Below are positions 22,858 to 33,571 of a DNA stretch of 64,000 nucleotides, one piece after another. The notes beneath the pieces are model-generated. The model had not been told where the DNA came from and ran no database searches. It worked only from the letters and a program-made list of their open reading frames with translations. A program made the position numbers and the translations under genes. The stretch spans positions 3,100,001 to 3,164,000 of the forward strand of contig CM037472.1 in assembly GCA_021014325.1 (NCBI GenBank), read 5' to 3'. The DNA comes from Plazaster borealis. Lineage: Eukaryota; Echinodermata; Asteroidea; Forcipulatida; Labidiasteridae. Each line of letters begins with the position of its first letter. Within the stretch, counting starts at the first letter, position 1.

Positions 22858-23140
22858 TAAGTGTTATGGACTCAAGCTCTGATGATCAGCGGAGTGTGTG
22901 TTCAAGTCCCGGTCGTGGCACTTGTGTTCTTGAGCAAAAATTCTTTACCTTTGTTGCTTCATCCTTCGAATGGGACTTAAAGCCGTAGGTGTCGTGTCCT
23001 GTGTAATGCACTTAAAAGAACCCAGTTAAACTTATCATTAAGAGAAGGGATTTGCCCGGGTGTTTCTGGCAGTGGCTGCTGAATGTGCCGCAGCACCTTG
23101 TAAACCATTTATAAGGTGCTACATAAATGGGTCTCATAAT
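22858..23140 (+). repeat. tRNA-derived SINE
   Basis: tRNA-like head with B box 'gttcaagtcccg', then 'ttcttgagcaaaaattcttt', 'gaatgggacttaaagccgtagg' and 'atgcacttaaaagaaccca', a body shared with 24893. Confidence 0.7.
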
Positions 23141-23587
23141 TCAAAACATAGCTCTGCTTATCCTGATAAAAAACCCAAATAATGAGTGCTGTGATATGCC
23201 CCTAGAGGTGTGATAAAGCACTTTAAAAGAACCCAGTATTATTATTTGGTCATGCAGCTGGACATAGAAAAAAAATACAACAATATGGGCCATCTTTTCT
23301 ATAAAGCTTATTGTTTAAAACCACAATGTGTAGATTAAGCTTTTCATTTTAATTCAATTCAATTCACATTTATTTCCACGAACATATTTCCACAAATTAC
23401 AGAACTACATTGTAATGCATATAAATATAAAAGACAGAATAAGAATGAACTAGCGGGAAAGCGCGTGGAGGCAAGGCCCAAGAGATTACCTGTATGGTTG
23501 AAGCATCATCATCGGTAGAAAAGCAATAATAAAATACATCATGTCACCCCTTTCAACAAATATTGCTTTTATTTTGTTTGCATTTAG

Positions 23588-23701
23588 GCTAGCTTCAGAC
23601 ATGCTGTTGTCAGATGAAGTCTACCTCTCCAAAGGTAGATGCATGATGCACATGCTGCCCAGCCTCAAGATTCAAGAATGATCAGTCTTCTCCATCAGCA
23701 G
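23588..23701 (+). other. Exon-like cassette A5 (114 nt, stop)
   Basis: Isolated copy upstream of the main array. Acceptor 'gcatttag', donor 'cagcag|gtaaac'. Starts LASDMLLSDEVYLSKGRCMM, then reaches a TGA after SLKIQE. The copy at 37503 has the same stop, so these two form a subclass. Confidence 0.4.
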
Positions 23702-24488
23702 GTAAACTTATAAAAACCATTATTTTGAGATGCATCAATAGTTTGTTGACATTTAGATGGTACTAGGCTGTAAGAAAAATATGCAAACTTTTCTACATAG
23801 TTTTTTTCCTGGAGTTAAGGAAACTTTATTCCAGATATCATGTTTAAAAGACCTGTGAATGATAAGTGGTCACTGCAGGTAGGGTCATAGATTTAGTTCT
23901 TGTCAACATAATGCTGATTTATAGGCCAAATTATCAATAAAGATACGATAAAAGTCACCTGTGAAAGTTTCAGCTGAACACAGTGTCTGCTTGTTTAGAG
24001 AATAGGGAAAAAAAATGGTCTGGTATTTGCATCAAGATTGTCAAATCCATCTACGTTTAGAGAGATTATCTCCACAATAAATCTTGGTTGCGCCATTTTG
24101 GATGTCAGTTCCTCCGTGTGTTTTTACTGTGAATGAACCTTTTAGGCGACATGCTTTCCATATCTTTACATGCATTTTGACTCCCAAAATGGCAGACCAT
24201 AGGCAGACAGTAGCCACTGGTGACGTCAGTGCAAGGAGTCAATAGTTGACATTAATTTGTAGTTATTAAAGCTTCAAAACCAATAAACCAAACAGCTTGA
24301 CTGACTTCTCTGAGTAATAAATTATAGCTTTCGAGAAAGACTCTGCTAGGGTCGTAACGTCAGGTCATTAACTATTTGTTGCATTTATACCATAGGTCCT
24401 TTTGGTTGGCAAGCAATTTGCAACAGCTATTTCGATTCTAATAAATTACACCAAAATAATGAGTCACTTTTATTTGTACATATTTTAG

Positions 24489-24671
24489 GCAGAGGTTGAA
24501 ACGTTGTATCAAGAGTGTTTGGAATTATCCGAGCGTCGAAGGAAAGCCTTAATGGATCATAAGAAGCTGTATGAATTCTTCAGTGGTACAGATGAAACTG
24601 TAGATTGGATCAAAGAAAAGGAAATAATTGCATCATCAGAGGACTATGGGAAGGATTTAGAGCATGTAGAG
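24489..24671 (+). CDS. Spectrin-repeat exon 1 (partial gene)
   Basis: A 183-nt exon, phase 0 at both ends, between acceptor 'tattttag' and donor 'gag|gtaaga'. It encodes 61 residues. The first part, AEVETLYQECLELSERRRKA, looks like the end of helix C of one repeat. The next part, LYEFFSGTDETVDWIKEKEI, is helix A of a new repeat with the conserved WI-EKE core, followed by SSEDYGKDLEHVE. Spectrin repeats are three-helix bundles that build the membrane skeleton in alpha and beta spectrins and related giants. The motif fits either spectrin chain; I cannot choose between them. Confidence 0.9.
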
Positions 24672-24892
24672 GTAAGACTTTGTACCAAGAATAATCAAAG
24701 CTGAGTTTGAATTGAATATGTGGCTGATGGTGGAAGTCTTGAAATGAAGTCAAACTTGTGGCCAGATTGCACTGCCGCCTTAAGCCACTTGGCTTGAAGG
24801 GGATAGGGGAGGTGAGGATGTGGCTGACACTATTGGCTGAGTGACCTAGCCAAAGCCATTGTTTATGAAGGAAAGGAAATGGATGTATCTTG

Positions 24893-25130
24893 AGGTGTGT
24901 CGTGGTCGAATGGTTAAGAGCACCAGACTCAAGCTCTGGTGTTTCTGATCAGCAGAGTGTGGGTTCGAGTCCCGGTCTTGGCACTTGTGACCTTGAGCAG
25001 ACACTTAACCATTACTGCTTTTTCGTTCAGATGGGACATTCAGCCATAGGTCCCGTGTACTAGGATTGGCAGTGCTCTTAAAAGAACCCAGAAAACTTAT
25101 CATGGAAGAGTAGGGGTTAACCCCGGTGTC
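24893..25130 (+). repeat. tRNA-derived SINE in the spectrin intron
   Basis: The most complete head of its family: A box 'gtggtcgaatggttaagagc', B box 'gggttcgagtcccg', then 'accttgagcagacacttaac' and 'cttaaaagaaccca'. It sits in the intron between the two spectrin exons. Confidence 0.8.
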
Positions 25131-25390
25131 TCTGATTCACATAGCAAGCACCCTTGTTTTTTTTATATTATTTCATTACGGACATCGAAACAGACTGAAG
25201 ATGTCGCCTCATTTTTAGAGTAATGAATAATTGATTATTACACTATTCTTGGTGAGACGCCCTGCTAAGTATTTGATGTAATTGAGGGAGGTTGAGTCTG
25301 AGTCAATTGATATGATGCTTACATAGTGCCTTACCAATCTTACCCAAGTTCTTGTCATGGATACTCTGAATGCTCTCTTCCTATCATTAG

Positions 25391-25582
25391 ATCCTGGAAG
25401 CTAAATTCAGTGACTTTACTCGTGACCTTCTTGGGAATGATTACCGAATTACTGCTGTAGGATCTAAGAGTCTCCATCTTGTAGATGAAGGAATTGGAGA
25501 TGAGAAAGAAATATTACAAAAATGTCATCAAGTAGAAGAACTGTGGGAACAGTTAAAGGAAGTCACCAATGTTAGAACTGAG
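25391..25582 (+). CDS. Spectrin-repeat exon 2 (partial gene)
   Basis: A 192-nt exon, phase 0 at both ends, between 'ctatcattag' and 'gag|gtaagt'. It encodes ILEAKFSDFTRDLLGNDYRI (helix B), TAVGSKSLHLVDEGIGDEKE and ILQKCHQVEELWEQLKEVTN (helix C with the conserved LWEQL), then VRTE. With the previous exon it completes one repeat of about 106 residues. The next exon should begin with a new helix A; none was found in the rest of the window. The gene therefore continues across a very long intron, or these are a relic. Frame and splice sites are intact. Confidence 0.9.
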
Positions 25583-25669
25583 GTAAGTTGCTTTATTTTT
25601 ACTGCTTATTTTAACGTCCTTTTGAGTTTCAATGAAGTAAATGCATAAGAGTAACTATAAATATAAATA

Positions 25670-25795
25670 TGAATAGTAAACTTGCGGGTACAACCATGTG
25701 TAAAAATCTCTTTTGAGGGAGTGTTGGCTCTGAAAAGAGCCGGTTTGGTCTCGACGTTTCGAACAGTATACTCTGCTCGTCTTCAGTAAATGCAT
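25670..25795 (-). repeat. Repeat with histone-type 3' stem-loop, copy 4
   Basis: On the minus strand this carries GGCTCTTTTCAGAGCC (25741-25726) followed by 'aacactccctcaaaagagatt', and upstream 'gttcgaaacgtcgagacca'. The same repeat is on the plus strand at 60.2, 61.7 and 63.2 kb. Confidence 0.7.
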
Positions 25796-25811
25796 GTTAA
25801 GAAATCTTGAA

Positions 25812-26075
25812 CGGGATCAAGTTGTCTCAGTGGTTTCTTTCCCTGCCTTTCACCTCTGTGGAACCTGGTTCGAATCCCACCTCAGACCAAAGCCTTGCAT
25901 GTGCATTGGGTTTTCAGTCCTTACCTGATTGTGTGGGTTTTCCCCATTTGGATTTTCCCCATATCTAAAACTGAACGTTTCTTCTTGTTTCCTATTTATC
26001 CTGTTATTGGCGCTAATTGTGCTGTTGGGTGTGTATAAATAAATTTTAAAAAGTAAAACAAAAAACCTGGTTCTA
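25812..26075 (+). repeat. Another tRNA-derived SINE
   Basis: 'gttgtctcagtggtttc' as A-box-like, B box 'ggttcgaatccc', body 'tgcattgggttttcagtcc', and an A-rich end 'aataaattttaaaaagtaaaac'. Confidence 0.6.
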
Positions 26076-26202
26076 TTTTTTCGAATGATTTGGGGAGTTT
26101 TGGGGTGTTTTGGGGGTGTTTTGGGTTTTTTTTTTGGGGGGGGGTGGGGGCTGGAGACTAGTATGGGTAAAAATGTACCCCCTGTCCAATTTACACTAAC
26201 AC

Positions 26203-27393
26203 CAGTGTTGTCACTAGCCCAAATTTAGTGCCGGTCGGAATTTTTTTTCAAGATGGTAAAATTCACGCTAAAAATGTGAAGTGAGCGTTGCAATGGACGC
26301 CATTGCAGTAAGCATCTCTTTTGATGAAACAATACATCATAGCAGACAATGACAATTGCTATAATTTCTATCAAATTTATAACAAAATATTTACTTAACG
26401 AAATGGCACCACCACCACCCCTACCTTATGCCTTAAAACTTAAGGCGCCAAACGAACCATGGATGAACGAACCATGGAGATACAGAAAATACAACAAGCA
26501 GCTGACAACAAGATCGAGGCAACACGGCGATAGCGTGTTGAGCCTGCCAAGCTTCGTTCATTCATTGTACAGGATTATTCTATTATTCAATAGGTAAGTT
26601 TACCCCATGCTGCCAAGTTTGTCCGATTTATTGAAGATTCTAAAGAAACTGTTAATACTTCGCTGCGATAGCGGCATGATTACGAGCAAATGATGAACTC
26701 AAAACTTTTATATTGTATAAACAACAAATTAATAGGCTTGTCCACAATCAGCTGTCCACAATAATACAGTAGGCCCTAGAAGTTATCATACACAAGCGCC
26801 AATGGAATTGCACGTGCAGGCAAAGGGAAAATCACTATGAATGATCCGTCACTGCCAAACTTGGCAATCGCCCAAACTATAGCACCTTGAGTGATACAGT
26901 TGGGGAGCCGCAACTATAGTTGGGATCGCCCATAGAGCTCCGACGGTAACCTCACTGCAATGAGATACTGCGATCCCAACTATAGTTGGGCGATTGTCAA
27001 GTTGGGGCGGAACTACTACACGTGAAAAGTTGCAGTCCCGCGAATAAGGTAGACGTTACGTAGCACATTGCTGCATATTTGCACGGTAGTTGATACGGTA
27101 CAACCAGACCGGGACAAAATAAATTAAGACGCACGAAAATGAGAAGTTATCAGTGAGTATTTGTCAGAAATTGTCAGGGACTGTCAGGAATGGATATTAA
27201 AACGAAACGCGATGTATTTTGTCATAAATACTGGAATTTATTGTTGGCTTCTGATGACAAAGTAATGAAATATTCAGCATTGCCGGTCGAAATAGTGCCG
27301 GTCGGTAAAGCTGTTAGCAAGGAAAAGTGCCGGTCGGGAATCTCCGAGTGCCGGCAGGCCCGACCGGCACCGACCGGCGTAGTGACAACGCTG
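26203..27393. mobile_element. hAT-like non-autonomous transposon (1,191 bp)
   Basis: Ends CAGTGTTGTCACTA and inverse TAGTGACAACGCTG; subterminal 'gtgccggtcgg' repeats at both ends. Flanked by the exact 8-bp duplication ACTAACAC (26195-26202, 27394-27401). The paralogous segment at 28790-28797 shows the site without the insert. An 8-bp duplication with a CAG tip is the hAT signature. No transposase frame is present. Confidence 0.85.
26855..27007. mobile_element. Palindromic MITE inside the hAT element
   Basis: Ends 'aacttggcaatcgccc' and inverse 'gggcgattgtcaagtt'; the nested palindrome CCCAACTATAGTTGGG occurs inside. About 150 bp, foldback type. Confidence 0.6.
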
Positions 27394-27579
27394 ACTAACA
27401 CCAATGCCTAAAATACAAAGTCGAAATGCAAATCTTGCTGTTTGTGACTTTTACTCCCAAAGATCGCATTTAATTTAATTTTAGTCACTGAATCAATTCT
27501 ATATAAAACATTTTTTATAAGTACTGTTATTCCATTTTAATATTTTTATATAAATAATTTGTTGCTTTTGCTTTTACAG

Positions 27580-27677
27580 AGCTAGTAAAGCTGAAGTGGG
27601 ATCCACCAATGAACAATGCAGATCTCTGTGCACTGTACATCAACATTGCATGCAAAATGCATTTTCTACTAAGAAAG
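27580..27677 (+). other. Exon-like module X, copy 1 (98 nt)
   Basis: Acceptor 'cttttacag', donor 'aagaaag|gtaaat'. One open frame gives KWDPPMNNADLCALYINIAC, then KMHFLLRK. The end 'tgcattttctactaag' resembles the end of the class B cassettes (tgcactctctactaaaag). Copy 2 is 4 nt shorter near the 5' end, so frame is not kept between copies. Confidence 0.4.
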
Positions 27678-27755
27678 GTAAATTCATTAACACATGTGTT
27701 ATTCAGTGCTGTAACGCGTCCTTTGAAGAAAAACAAATCCACTGGCATATTACTC

Positions 27756-27838
27756 AGGTGGGATATGAACCCACGACCTTTGCCATTCTGGAGCAGATGT
27801 CTAACCACTAGACCACTGAGCTTGACAAAGTAGTTCAA
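27756..27838 (-). repeat. tRNA-derived SINE head (type 1)
   Basis: The minus strand reads 'gctcagtggtctagtggttagacatct', then 'gtgggttcatatccca': A and B boxes of a degenerate tRNA. No acceptor-stem pairing, so not a functional tRNA. Confidence 0.75.
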
Positions 27839-27846
27839 CTTCAAAC

Positions 27847-28040
27847 AGGGCCCAAATTTCATAGAGCTGCTTATACACATAAATGAGCTAAGCTTAACAA
27901 AATTATGCTTACCAGAATAAGGTCACCAGCTAAAATAGCATGTCACATGTACAATCTGTGACTGGTATCCTGCTTTTTTTTGCTAAAAGGAAAATTTTAG
28001 GCAACATTATCTGCTGAAGCGTCTCTATGAAATTGTGCCC
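27847..28040. mobile_element. MITE with GGGCCCAAATTTCATAGAGC ends, copy 1
   Basis: About 190 bp. Left end 'gggcccaaatttcatagagc', right end inverse 'tctatgaaattgtgccc'. Internal 'gcttaccagaataagg'. Non-coding. Confidence 0.7.
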
Positions 28041-28435
28041 AAGTTTTTTCTCCTAACACACAATTTGGGCTGAGGAGCACGTTCATCACTTTGTGAAAAC
28101 GGTGAGGAAGTGAAGTTGGGTCATTGCTTGAAAAACTTGTACATGTTTTTCCGAAACATTATGGGGACGGGAACTTGCACCAAAATTTTAGTAAACAGCA
28201 TTCCCCCAAAAAAGAGTGGAACAGTAACCGAATCCTCCAATCAACAATACACCCCAAGTGGGCAAGAAATAGACAAAACTGGGCATTTTAAAGTTTGTAT
28301 TATGCTAATTGTTTAAAACCACAGGATATAAATTGTGCTTTTAGGTTCATACTGCCCTCTTAATCCTTGCTGCATTTAAAGGAAAACAACACACCCCTTT
28401 CACAAAACAATATCTTTATTTTGCTTGCATTACAG

Positions 28436-28491
28436 CTAGCTACAGACATGCCATTGTCAGATGAAGTCTACCTTCCCCGAAAGTAGATACG
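28436..28491 (+). other. Truncated exon cassette A6
   Basis: Acceptor 'gcattacag' and the first about 55 nt of the cassette (LATDMPLSDEVYL frame). It then runs into a T-rich and G-rich simple tract with no donor. Broken copy. Confidence 0.5.
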
Positions 28492-28978
28492 CATTATTTT
28501 TTTCTTGATTTTTTTCCTGGGGGGGGGGGATGCGGCAAGTGAGGGGCAATCAAATTGTTAGGGGACAATCAAATTGTCGGGGACAATCAAATATCTAATT
28601 TTCCTTGTATGAAAATGTTAACAGCAAGAATGATAAAAAATAAACTCAAATGGTAGTGTGGATATTGTTTTGCTTAGCGAAGTTTGTTGAGAAAACTAGG
28701 GAAAATAAGTTGGTTTTGTTTTGAGGTTTTGGTGGGTTTTTTTTTGGGGGGGGACAAGTATGGGTGCAAATTTACCCCCTTTCCAAATTACACTAACACA
28801 AATGCTTAAAATATAATGTCAAAATGCAAATCTTGCTGTTTGTGACTTTTACTCCCAAGGTTGCATCTAGTTTTATTTGAATCACTGAATCAACTCTATA
28901 TTACAAAAAGTTTGAAATGACTGTTACTCCATTTTGATATGATATACAAAATTTATTTGTCGGTTTTGCTTTTTACAG

Positions 28979-29072
28979 AGCAAAGCTGAAGTGCGATCCA
29001 CCAATCAACAAAGAAGATCTCTGTGCACTGTACATCAACATTGCATGCAAAATGCATTTTCTACTAAAAAAG
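28979..29072 (+). other. Exon-like module X, copy 2 (94 nt)
   Basis: Acceptor 'ttttacag', donor 'aaaaaag|gtaaac'. Frame KCDPPINKEDLCALYINIAC, then KMHFLLKK. Differences from copy 1 include W to C and M-N to I-N changes, so selection on protein is not obvious. Confidence 0.4.
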
Positions 29073-29154
29073 GTAAACTCATTAACATTACACATCTGTA
29101 ATTCCTTTTTTTTGTTTGAGTGCTGTGAAGAAATACAATTCAACAGGCATTGCT

Positions 29155-29237
29155 CAGATGGGATTTGAACCCACAACCTTTGCTATTCTGGAGCAGATGT
29201 CTCACCACTAGACCACTGAGCTTGACAAAGTAGTTCA
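29155..29237 (-). repeat. tRNA-derived SINE head (type 1)
   Basis: Same head as 27756, in the second duplicated segment. Confidence 0.75.
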
Positions 29238-29330
29238 ACTTCAACATTGATTTATCTCCAAACACACAATTTTGGCTGAGGAGCACACTCATCACTTCGT
29301 GAAAACGAAGACGAAGTGAAGTTGAGTCAA

Positions 29331-30961
29331 TAGACTGTGCAAGTCTCGCGCACATCAGGGCTCGAAATTAACACTAGACCGCAGGCCCGACGCCAGTGAT
29401 TTTAGCGTCGGTCCAGTAAACTTTATACCGAACAAGTCCGGCGGTCTTGTGTTTTTTTACATTCTAAAAGTATTATTATTACCTGAAATGAATAATGAAT
29501 AAATCTCAGTTTGAATTTTTTTGGTTATATTTGTTGTCGTCAAATTATTTCCGAGCGCGGAACATGCATCCAACCCGCCGGCCGACTGTTCTTCGTGCTT
29601 CAAAGTTCCCTATCCAGTTTGCTCATCTCATGCCCAGGACCACTGCACTGGGCTCAAACCATGCTTTAGGCGCCCAGGGGGACGAGCGAACGGCACCCTC
29701 CGTGCATGCGTGATGTTTGTACTGGTGCCCGGCGGAACACCACAGTACAGCGCTTCGTTCGTTTACCACTGACCATGTGCATGTCATGATGTCACTTTAA
29801 AGTCTGATACCTTACACCAACCAATTATACAGTGTTGAAATCGTATTAATGACGTATAGGTTGTATTCTTTCAACACCACACATCCCTGTGTTGCATGGA
29901 TTAAAAGTAACGTCTTGTTTCCACACGTCTTTTCATGCTTCGTATGTTAAAATTTTAAACGTTGTTGTCCTGTCAAAATGATCGTCAAAACTTATTTCAT
30001 TTTTTCTTTGGCTTCAATCATTGTGTAAAAAGAAGGTATGTGGAAATTTTTTGAAGGGGTTTCAAAGCCAAAACTGCCTGTTAAGCAATCTGCAAGTGAA
30101 AAACTTGCACAGGCGCAGAAGTATGAAAAAATAAGTTAACTTTTGGCAAAAGAAGTTTTGGTGTGTTTTTGTTGCGTTTTGGATTTTTTCTTCTCATATG
30201 ACTTCGGTCTTGTAAAAAATGTTCAGGTCCAGTAAAAATTCTGAACAACAAGCCCTGCGGTCTTGTGGATTTTTTCCCCAAATTCGAGCCCTGCACATTC
30301 AAATTTCCGGGACCATTGTCGTCCCAACCATAGGGAGTTTTACGTGGGCGAGATTTTGTTTTGTCAATTATTTTAGTTTAACCTAGTTTATGACCATGAA
30401 AATTATAAATGTTGTTGGGAATGTATTATTTAGTGATAGAAAATATGAAAGTAAAATCCATTCAACGATATAATGAAGAAAACCCGAGAATTAAACTTGA
30501 CCCCTGCTTCCGGTTACTGCAAAAAATTAAGAATTTTGAGCTCGACTCCGATCACAAAACTTATGTAAACGCTTGTTTTGGATGCCCGATGATAATCACC
30601 AGATGCTGTAATTGCAATGCAAAGCCTTTTGATTGCAGTGTATGGTTGTTTAGGCGTCAGCGTCCTCTATAAACTGCGTCAAGCGTTAATTTTTCGCCCA
30701 TGTGACTATCGCAAATCCGCATAAGAGGTTTCTGAAAAGTTAAGATCAAATAAGCATCCTCGTCCCAGAGTTTTATTTTGTTTCAATAATAATTAACACA
30801 TTATTTGTGTATTTGTTATAAAAGGTAAAACTAATTTTATAAAAATTGTAATGAGAATTTTGGTTGGTTCAGATTTTGTCATTAGATATAATTTCAGAAA
30901 ACAAATGTTCTTCGTTTGACGTGTTTTCTCGTTTTGATATGCGCGAGACTTGCACAGTCTA
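29331..30961. mobile_element. DNA element with TAGACTGTGCAAGTCTCGCG ends
   Basis: TIRs TAGACTGTGCAAGTCTCGCG at the left and the inverse CGCGAGACTTGCACAGTCTA at the right. It interrupts the unit sequence 'gagtcattgctt', seen whole at 32232. The target duplication is short, perhaps AT or TA, and unclear. A related inverted, truncated copy is at 39540-39935. An 87-codon frame inside (30409-30672) is broken in the other copy, so it is not accepted as a gene. Confidence 0.7.
29356..30293. mobile_element. Nested DNA element, CAGGGCTCGAAATT ends
   Basis: 938 bp, ends CAGGGCTCGAAATT and AATTCGAGCCCTG, inserted inside the 29331 element. Flanked by CACAT (29351-29355, 30294-30298). The other copy of the host element (39889-39915) shows the uninterrupted site, which supports a 5-bp duplication. 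The class is uncertain. Subterminal 'cggtcttgt' and 'gtccagtaaa' repeats are present. Confidence 0.75.
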
Positions 30962-31308
30962 TTGCTTAAAAAAACTTGTACATGTATTATAAAACATTAT
31001 GGAGACACTACCTGCACCAATTTTTCAGTAAACAGAGATTCACCCCAAAAAGTGTGGAACCGTCACTTAATCCCCACACAACATTAACAATTCACCCACA
31101 GTGGGCAAGAAAGGGACAAACATGAGCCATCTGGTTTATTGCTTATTGTTTAAAACCACAGGATATAAATCATGCTTTTAGGTTACTTGTATGTTGCCTC
31201 CTTATGGTCTAAACAATACATGTATAAAATTATTGCTGCAATAATGAAGAAAAAACAACAACACACCCCTTTCACAAAACAATGTTTTTTTATTTTGTTC
31301 CCATTTAG

Positions 31309-31407
31309 GCTAGCTACAGACACACCTTTGTCAGATGAAATCTACCTCTCCAAAAGTAGATACGCATGCTGCTCATCATCAAGATTCAAGGATGTCTTCA
31401 TCAACAG
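31309..31407 (+). other. Exon-like cassette A7 (99 nt)
   Basis: Acceptor 'cccatttag', donor 'caacag|gtaaat'. Open: LATDTPLSDEIYLSKSRY, then ACCSSSRFKDVFIN, phase 1 to phase 1. Confidence 0.5.
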
Positions 31408-32551
31408 GTAAATTGAACTATATGAACAACCATTCATTTGAGATGCATCAAGAGATTTTGGACACTTTAATGAACATCTTGATCAAAATCACTCAAACTA
31501 ATTTGACTATTTATCCTTGTTTATTTTGTCTTTAGTTGTTATTCGATCATAAGTATGTAAATTTAACATCTATTAAATGTGTAATTTTGTTCGAAAATCC
31601 CCCCCCCTTTGATTTTTGAGCTACTGTTTTTCCCATTGTTGGCGGCGCCCTGCATGGTTCCCAGCGAAGACCCTTAAAAATGCAACTTGAAATCAACACT
31701 AGTGTACCAGTGCCTCAGAAAACCAGTGGAAACCAGTTTCTATTGTGACATACAGTCGCAGCAGGGACTGGATGAAGGTTGCTTATCTTCGTTGATGCAT
31801 TTTCCATCGTCTTGTTTGGATTGAATCCTTATTTTGGCGTCAGTGCTGTTTTGATTCCTAGGCACTAATAAGGAGCTTTTCATGAAACTCTGCATTTTGC
31901 CTAGAGTGAAACTGATCAAAATGTGGTTTATTCTTACATTATGAAAATATTTTCATTGAGTTTTACTCAGTTATTATGTAATCATTATGCACTTGTTAAC
32001 CTTTTTAATCAAAAGAACATAAATGTTAACTTTGTTCAAGTTGAACTTTAAAGATACTAAATAAGCTTTAAGAAAAATTTGTAAACACTTTCAAATGGGT
32101 TTTTCTTTATTTTGTTTACTTTGTATTACTTCAAATATCATGTTTTAAAAAATCTGTCACTGATTAATTTTTCTACAAACACACAATTTTGGCTGAGGAG
32201 TACATACATCGTGAAAACGTTGACAAAAAAATAGAAGTTGAGTCATTGCTTAAAAAAACTTATGGAGACAGAACCTTCATCAATATTTTACTAAATAGAG
32301 ATTCACACGAAAAAGAGGGAACAGTCACCGAATCCTTGCACAACAATACACCCACATTGGGCAAGAAATAGACAAACATGGGCCATCTCTTTTTTTGCTT
32401 ATTATTTAAAACCACATGATATATTATTGTGCTTTTAGGTTACTTGTATGCTGCCCTCTTATGGTCAAACCACCATCAAATCATTGTTGCATTTGAAGAA
32501 AAACAACACCCCCCTTTCACAAAACAATGTTTTTATTTTGTTTGCATTTAG

Positions 32552-32650
32552 GCTAGCTACAGACATGCCATTGTCAGATGAAGTCTACCTTTCCTAAAAA
32601 AGATATGCATGCTGCCCATCATCAAGATTCAACGATGTCTTCATCAACAG
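32552..32650 (+). other. Exon-like cassette A8 (99 nt, stop)
   Basis: Correct length and splice sites, but an in-frame TAA follows DEVYLS. The only 99-nt copy with a stop. Confidence 0.5.
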
Positions 32651-32679
32651 GTAAATTGAACTATACGAACAACCATTAA

Positions 32680-33068
32680 GTTGAGATGCATATAAAGCCA
32701 ACAAAAAGTTGTTCATGTTGAGGAAGTTAAAAGAGGCTGGACTAGTCGCTGAAGAGCTTCTTACGGTATACAAAGGTTATATTTGCCCAGTGCTCGAATA
32801 CGCAGCCCCTGTCTGGAACGCTGGCCTTACCCAGTGGCAGGTGAGCCGCCTCGAGAAGATCCAGAAGCGTGTCTGTCACTGCAACCTCTCTAATATATAC
32901 ATCATATCCTGATGCTCTTGCCACTCTTCAACTGGACTCGCTCCAGTCTCGAAGAGACCTAATCTGCCGCCAATTTGCAGAGAAGGCGAGCACTTCTGTG
33001 AGATTTTCAGGATGGTTCCTTGTGTCCGAGTACAACGACAATGCAACTACGTCAAAGACCCAAGTTTA
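32680..33068 (+). pseudogene. LINE reverse-transcriptase C-terminal fragment
   Basis: Frame 1 (about 32687-32890) encodes KLFMLRKLKEAGLVAEELLT, then VYKGYICPVLEYAAPVWNAG and LTQWQVSRLEKIQKRVC, the end of a non-LTR retrotransposon RT (compare the usual 'Y...I.P.LEYA.P.W...L' motif). A shift then leads to SYPDALATLQLDSLQSRRDL and ICRQFAEKA. This is the region after RT in Jockey/CR1-like elements. 5'-truncated and frameshifted; it interrupts the tail of cassette unit A8. Confidence 0.85.
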
Positions 33069-33571
33069 GCTCTTTTAAATATCTCCATGCTTGTTGCACC
33101 AAATAAATCTCCCTGATTGCAAGGTGCAAATGTTGGCAGCTCTAGTTATAGTTTTGTAGTCACACTAATTAACATACCCGACATATCACTAGATTTGCCA
33201 TTCTGCATTTTCATGAATTGAGGTATCATGGATCGCCACTTTAGGCCGTTCAATTGAAATACGTTGTGCTGGCAGTGGCATGATGCCAAACACACATGGT
33301 TTGAATTTTTCATTTCCACGAGGTGAAGGATGTGTTTAGGAAATAACTCATCAAAACATTTGCAAGATTGAAAACACATTGACAGTTCTCTACAAATGAA
33401 GAAGTCAGCTTTATTTAGGTAGTAAAACAAAATGTTAGGCATGAGTCTCCAAAACAGCAGTTTGAAATGAATTGTTTGTGTTTTATCCAAACATTTATGT
33501 GTTTTAAGCATTTTACTCTGTGCTTTCCGGAGTTCTGTGAAGAGACAAAACCCACAGGCACTGGCACTTTA

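Larger units (their letters stand above)
27402..27845 (+). repeat. Duplicated segment, copy 1
   Basis: Matches 28798-29255 along its length, including an exon-like core and the tRNA-SINE after it. The upstream flank before the hAT (26090-26202) matches 28720-28797, so one duplication covered all of it before the hAT inserted. Confidence 0.8.
28798..29255 (+). repeat. Duplicated segment, copy 2 (no hAT insert)
   Basis: Counterpart of 27402-27845, about 1.4 kb downstream, with the pre-insertion site of the hAT element at 28790-28797. Confidence 0.8.

Noticed and set aside
25726..25795. Possible hammerhead ribozyme: CTGAAGA, a GAGCAG/CTGTTC stem and GAAAC next to the stem-loop repeat.
   Set aside because: An extra C between CTGAAGA and the stem breaks the core, stem III is not formed, and the plus-strand copies lack the CTGAAGACGAGCAG part.
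27756..27838. Possible tRNA gene (A and B boxes present).
   Set aside because: The acceptor stem does not pair, and the same head recurs at five or more sites with a common SINE body.
30409..30672. An 87-codon Cys-rich frame that looked like a small protein.
   Set aside because: The homologous inverted copy at 39540-39935 has stops in the matching frame, and the sequence lies inside a DNA element.
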